DNA of 24,243 nt from positions 1 to 24,243 of IMG/VR virus record IMGVR_UViG_3300010389_000136, one strand, 5' to 3'. Source of the stretch: a virus. A program made the translations under genes and the position numbers. Position 1 is the stretch's first letter, and each line of letters begins with the position of its first letter. This document shows, one piece after another, positions 22,931-24,243 of this stretch. Under the pieces are notes generated by a model. It saw nothing but the letters and a program-made list of their open reading frames with translations. It searched no databases and had not been told where the DNA came from.

Positions 22931-22973
22931 CACCCCGAAAGCCCCGTGCGGTGAGGCTACGGGGCTCGGGGTG
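22931..22973 (-). terminator. Very stable hairpin, terminator or leader element
   Basis: Pairing 22940-22947 with 22959-22966 (8 bp) and 22931-22937 with 22967-22973 (7 bp) gives a 15-bp almost all-GC stem with a 2-base bulge (22938-22939) and an 11-base loop. It lies between the stop at 22985 and the leader before ATG 22910, on the outgoing side of the 68-aa gene. No clean U-run follows the stem, so a rho-independent terminator is possible but not classic; an RNA switch or processing site is the alternative. Confidence 0.5.
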
Positions 22974-22984
22974 GTTTGCGTCGA

Positions 22985-23191
22985 TCAGCAGATTCCGGCC
23001 TGCTTCTGGCTCTCGCGGATCAGATACAGCACGCGCTCTTCCGTTTCGGTGCTGGCCTCAATCGCCCGCCACAACTCACCCTGTCGGGCTGTGAACTGCG
23101 AGTGAGGGATCTTGCCCGCCCAGTAGAGATCAACGTTGGCCTTGATTTCGCGGTGGAGTTCGTCGGCGGTCATCGTCGCAAGCGTCGTCAT
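22985..23191 (-). CDS. Small hypothetical early protein
   Basis: 68 residues from ATG 23191, which follows the CACCAC...GGAGACTGAC leader; an in-frame start further upstream would run through the promoter gap and is rejected. The product is helical (T-A-D-E-L-H-R-E-I-K-A-N-V-D-L-Y-W-A-G-K-I-P and E-T-E-E-R-V-L-Y-L-I-R-E-S-Q-K) and looks like the small helical proteins common in phage early regions. No domain is recognised. It has its own promoter candidate (23241-23269) and is followed by the strong hairpin, so it may be a single-gene transcript. Confidence 0.6.
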   Translation of the reverse strand: MTTLATMTADELHREIKANVDLYWAGKIPHSQFTARQGELWRAIEASTETEERVLYLIRESQKQAGIC

Positions 23192-23211
23192 GTCAGTCTC
23201 CGGTGTGGTGA
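23192..23211 (-). promoter_or_regulatory. Shared early leader with ribosome binding site (second copy)
   Basis: Minus-strand CACCACACCGGAGACTGAC directly before ATG 23191. The GGAGACTGA part also precedes the major capsid ATG at 4452 (CCGGAGACTGAATC). Confidence 0.45.
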
Positions 23212-23240
23212 TGGGGCGCTGCGCCCCGTTGACATGAGAG

Positions 23241-23269
23241 ACTATGCACCCGGTCCGCGCCCTTTGCAA
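23241..23269 (-). promoter_or_regulatory. Promoter candidate for the 68-aa early gene
   Basis: On the minus strand TTGCAA (23264-23269, 4/6) and CATAGT (23241-23246, 4/6) are 17 bases apart in the 93-base gap between 23191 and 23285. Transcription would start near 23234, giving a leader of about 43 bases to ATG 23191. It is only of medium quality, and it lies just after the inverted repeat at 23274-23296. Confidence 0.4.
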
Positions 23270-23273
23270 GAGT

Positions 23274-23296
23274 AAAACGACACGTCATGTCGTTTT
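23274..23296. terminator. Inverted repeat with A/T-rich flanks, possible bidirectional terminator
   Basis: AAAACGACA (23274-23282) and TGTCGTTTT (23288-23296) are perfect 9-bp arms around CGTCA. On either strand the hairpin would have a run of Us on its 3' side (TTTTT on +, TTTT on minus). It overlaps the stop codon of the small minus gene ending at 23285 and sits immediately upstream of the promoter candidate, so it could end one minus transcript or serve as an operator. No other gene reads into it on the + strand. Confidence 0.5.
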
Positions 23297-23470
23297 TCTC
23301 ACGTCGGCCAGATCGACGAACACAACCCGCTCGGGGTCGTCCTCGCACGGCACAACGGCAACCCACCGATCCCGGTGGCGCTCGATACCGAGACAGCCAC
23401 GCGGGACCGGTGGGCGGGGCGGGCATCCGACGCGACGGTCACGCGGTGCGCTGACGGGCTGCTTCTGCAC
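23285..23470 (-). CDS. Small hypothetical early protein
   Basis: 61 residues from GTG 23470, overlapping the previous gene by 32 bases. The C-terminal half reads like a folded protein (G-I-E-R-H-R-D-R-W-V-A-V-V-P-C-E-D-D-P-E-R-V-V-F-V-D-L-A-D-V), while the first 25 residues are Pro/Arg-rich, so the true start may be later or non-standard; no better start codon is present. The stop is inside the inverted repeat at 23274-23296. Function unknown. Confidence 0.5.
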   Translation of the reverse strand: MQKQPVSAPRDRRVGCPPRPPVPRGCLGIERHRDRWVAVVPCEDDPERVVFVDLADVRKTT

Positions 23471-23714
23471 GGGCCTTCATCCGTTGGGCGTGCGCTCGCG
23501 ATGCCGCGAACTGGTTGGAATCGTGAGCCTTCCCGCTCTCGGCACGGGCTGCGACGTACACCGAGCCGCCGCGCGCGAGGTACTCCGCGACCGTCTCGCG
23601 CGGTGCCTCGGCGTGGTCGCCGCAGTGCTCGTCGTGGCGTGCCTCGCGACGGTGCAGGGTGCAGCGCGAGTTGTACCGGTTGGGGCGGTAGTGTCGGCAG
23701 GTTGCGCAGGTCAT
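23439..23714 (-). CDS. Cys/His-rich small protein, putative zinc-binding
   Basis: 91 residues from ATG 23714, three bases after the SSB stop. The N-terminal 35 residues carry C3-A-T-C6, C18 and C31 with several His residues (H-Y-R-P, L-H-R-R-E-A-R-H-D-E-H-C), a probable structural zinc site. The rest is a charged Ala/Arg-rich helix (S-R-A-H-A-Q-R-M-K-A-R-A-E-A-A-R). Close spacing to SSB puts it in the replication operon, where it may act on DNA or RNA. No family is recognised with confidence. Confidence 0.55.
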   Translation of the reverse strand: MTCATCRHYRPNRYNSRCTLHRREARHDEHCGDHAEAPRETVAEYLARGGSVYVAARAESGKAHDSNQFAASRAHAQRMKARAEAARQRTA

Positions 23715-23716
23715 GG

Positions 23717-24091
23717 TCAGAACGGGATCTCATCGTCCCCGAACGACCCGCCGCCCTGCTTCGGTGCGGCGCGCTTCGCGGGGGCGGGGGCGGTGGCGGA
23801 GTCGTCGCGGCGCCCACCCTGCAGCGCGATGTCGTGCACGCGCAGCTGGTGGTACACCTTGCCGTTGTGCTCGCGCAGGGTCATCTCGCCCGAGACCGTG
23901 ACCTTGCTGCCCTTCGTCAGGTGCGGCGCCAGCGCCTCGCCGCGCCGTCCCCACACTGCGCAGTCGAACCAGATGGTCGTCTTCTCGCGCCCGGACTCCG
24001 CCGCGACTGCGACGTTCAGCACCTGTCCGTCGCCAACGTTGCGAAGTTCTGCGTCGCGCCCGACATTGCCAGTGATGATGGTCGTGATCAT
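23717..24091 (-). CDS. ssb: Single-stranded DNA-binding protein
   Basis: 124 residues from ATG 24091, with GGAGAGAGAC just upstream. The first 100 residues are an OB-fold of the bacterial SSB type (T-G-N-V-G-R-D-A-E-L-R near 8-18, W-F-D-C-A-V-W-G near 41-48, L-T-K-G-S-K-V-T-V-S-G-E near 58-69). A short Ala/Pro/Lys/Gly linker leads to the conserved acidic tip D-D-E-I-P-F at the C-terminus, which recruits replication and repair partners. It coats single-stranded DNA during phage replication or recombination. The length is shorter than a host SSB, as is usual in phages. Confidence 0.95.
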   Translation of the reverse strand: MITTIITGNVGRDAELRNVGDGQVLNVAVAAESGREKTTIWFDCAVWGRRGEALAPHLTKGSKVTVSGEMTLREHNGKVYHQLRVHDIALQGGRRDDSATAPAPAKRAAPKQGGGSFGDDEIPF

Positions 24092-24111
24092 GTCTCTCTC
24101 CGTGTGGTGCG
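24092..24111 (-). promoter_or_regulatory. Shared early leader with ribosome binding site (third copy)
   Basis: Minus-strand CACCACACGGAGAGAGAC directly before the ssb ATG 24091. It falls in the 35-base gap after the partial gene at the right edge, where no promoter is visible, so it serves translation within the operon. Confidence 0.45.
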
Positions 24112-24126
24112 CCGTGGCGCGGGGTG

Positions 24127-24243
24127 TCAGCCGAGCGCCGCGTCGAGGTCTGCGGCGTCGGTGTCGGTGGGTGCGGCTGCCTTCGCCGCGTCGGTGATCT
24201 CCTGCAGGAACTCGAGCCCGAGCGCCTCGCGCACCTCGGGCGG
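24127..24243 (-). CDS. C-terminal end of an unidentified gene upstream of ssb (partial)
   Basis: A minus-strand frame enters from the right edge and stops at TGA (24127-24129), giving the last 38 residues: P-E-V-R-E-A-L-G-L-E-F-L-Q-E-I-T-D-A-A-K-A-A-A-P followed by an Asp/Ala-rich tail. It has no recognisable domain. The gene directly upstream of ssb in phage operons is often a recombinase or an exonuclease, but this fragment is too short to tell. Confidence 0.55.
   Translation of the reverse strand, partial: PPEVREALGLEFLQEITDAAKAAAPTDTDAADLDAALG

Noticed and set aside
23229-23234. TTGACA as a + strand promoter -35 box in the 23.2 kb gap
   Set aside because: No A/T-rich -10 element lies at 15-19 bases downstream and no + strand gene follows.
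1-24243. CRISPR array, tRNA, integrase, transposase or attachment site
   Set aside because: No regularly spaced direct repeats, cloverleaf, recombinase motifs or insertion-sequence ends were seen on either strand.

Overview
This 24.2 kb window is part of a high-GC (roughly two-thirds G+C) genome of a tailed, double-stranded DNA bacteriophage, most probably a siphovirus-like one. Every gene is packed against the next, often with 4-base ATGA/GTGA overlaps. There is no integrase, tRNA, rRNA, insertion sequence or CRISPR array in the window. A lipoprotein-type spanin candidate next to a membrane-anchored coiled-coil protein hints at a Gram-negative host, but the host cannot be named from the sequence.

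Left and central part, + strand (1-17867): the C-terminal end of the terminase large subunit; then, behind a strong sigma70-type promoter overlapped by a palindrome, a large portal / conserved phage domain / MuF-like fusion protein; a prohead protease-scaffold fusion; a head decoration protein; the major capsid protein; four small head-tail joining and tail completion proteins; the tail tube protein; the tail assembly chaperones G and G-T, with a lambda-type GGGAAAG slippery heptamer; the tape measure; two distal tail proteins; and a run of fibre or adhesin-like proteins. A second copy of the palindrome sits in the gap before the last two adhesin genes. A lysis cassette follows: an amidase/endopeptidase-like (CHAP/NlpC-type) endolysin, a holin candidate, a small lipoprotein, a 22-residue membrane peptide and a TM plus coiled-coil protein.

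Right part: a + strand HTH-metallophosphoesterase (17864-19342) meets, with a single base between stop codons, a minus-strand early/replication cluster. Reading leftward, that cluster holds the end of an unidentified gene at the right edge, SSB, a Cys-rich small protein, two more small proteins, an inverted repeat and promoter candidate, a very stable hairpin, an 84-aa protein, an XRE-type regulator, a MazG-like pyrophosphohydrolase and a SNF2-like helicase fused to a SPPF-type DNA methyltransferase. The two arms converge near 19343, the usual late-versus-early layout.

The most distinctive items are the three-part portal fusion, the helicase-methyltransferase fusion, the paired palindromes (one over a promoter that would give an almost leaderless portal mRNA), the frameshift site with a Cys4 extension reachable only by frameshifting, and the 15-bp hairpin at 22.95 kb.
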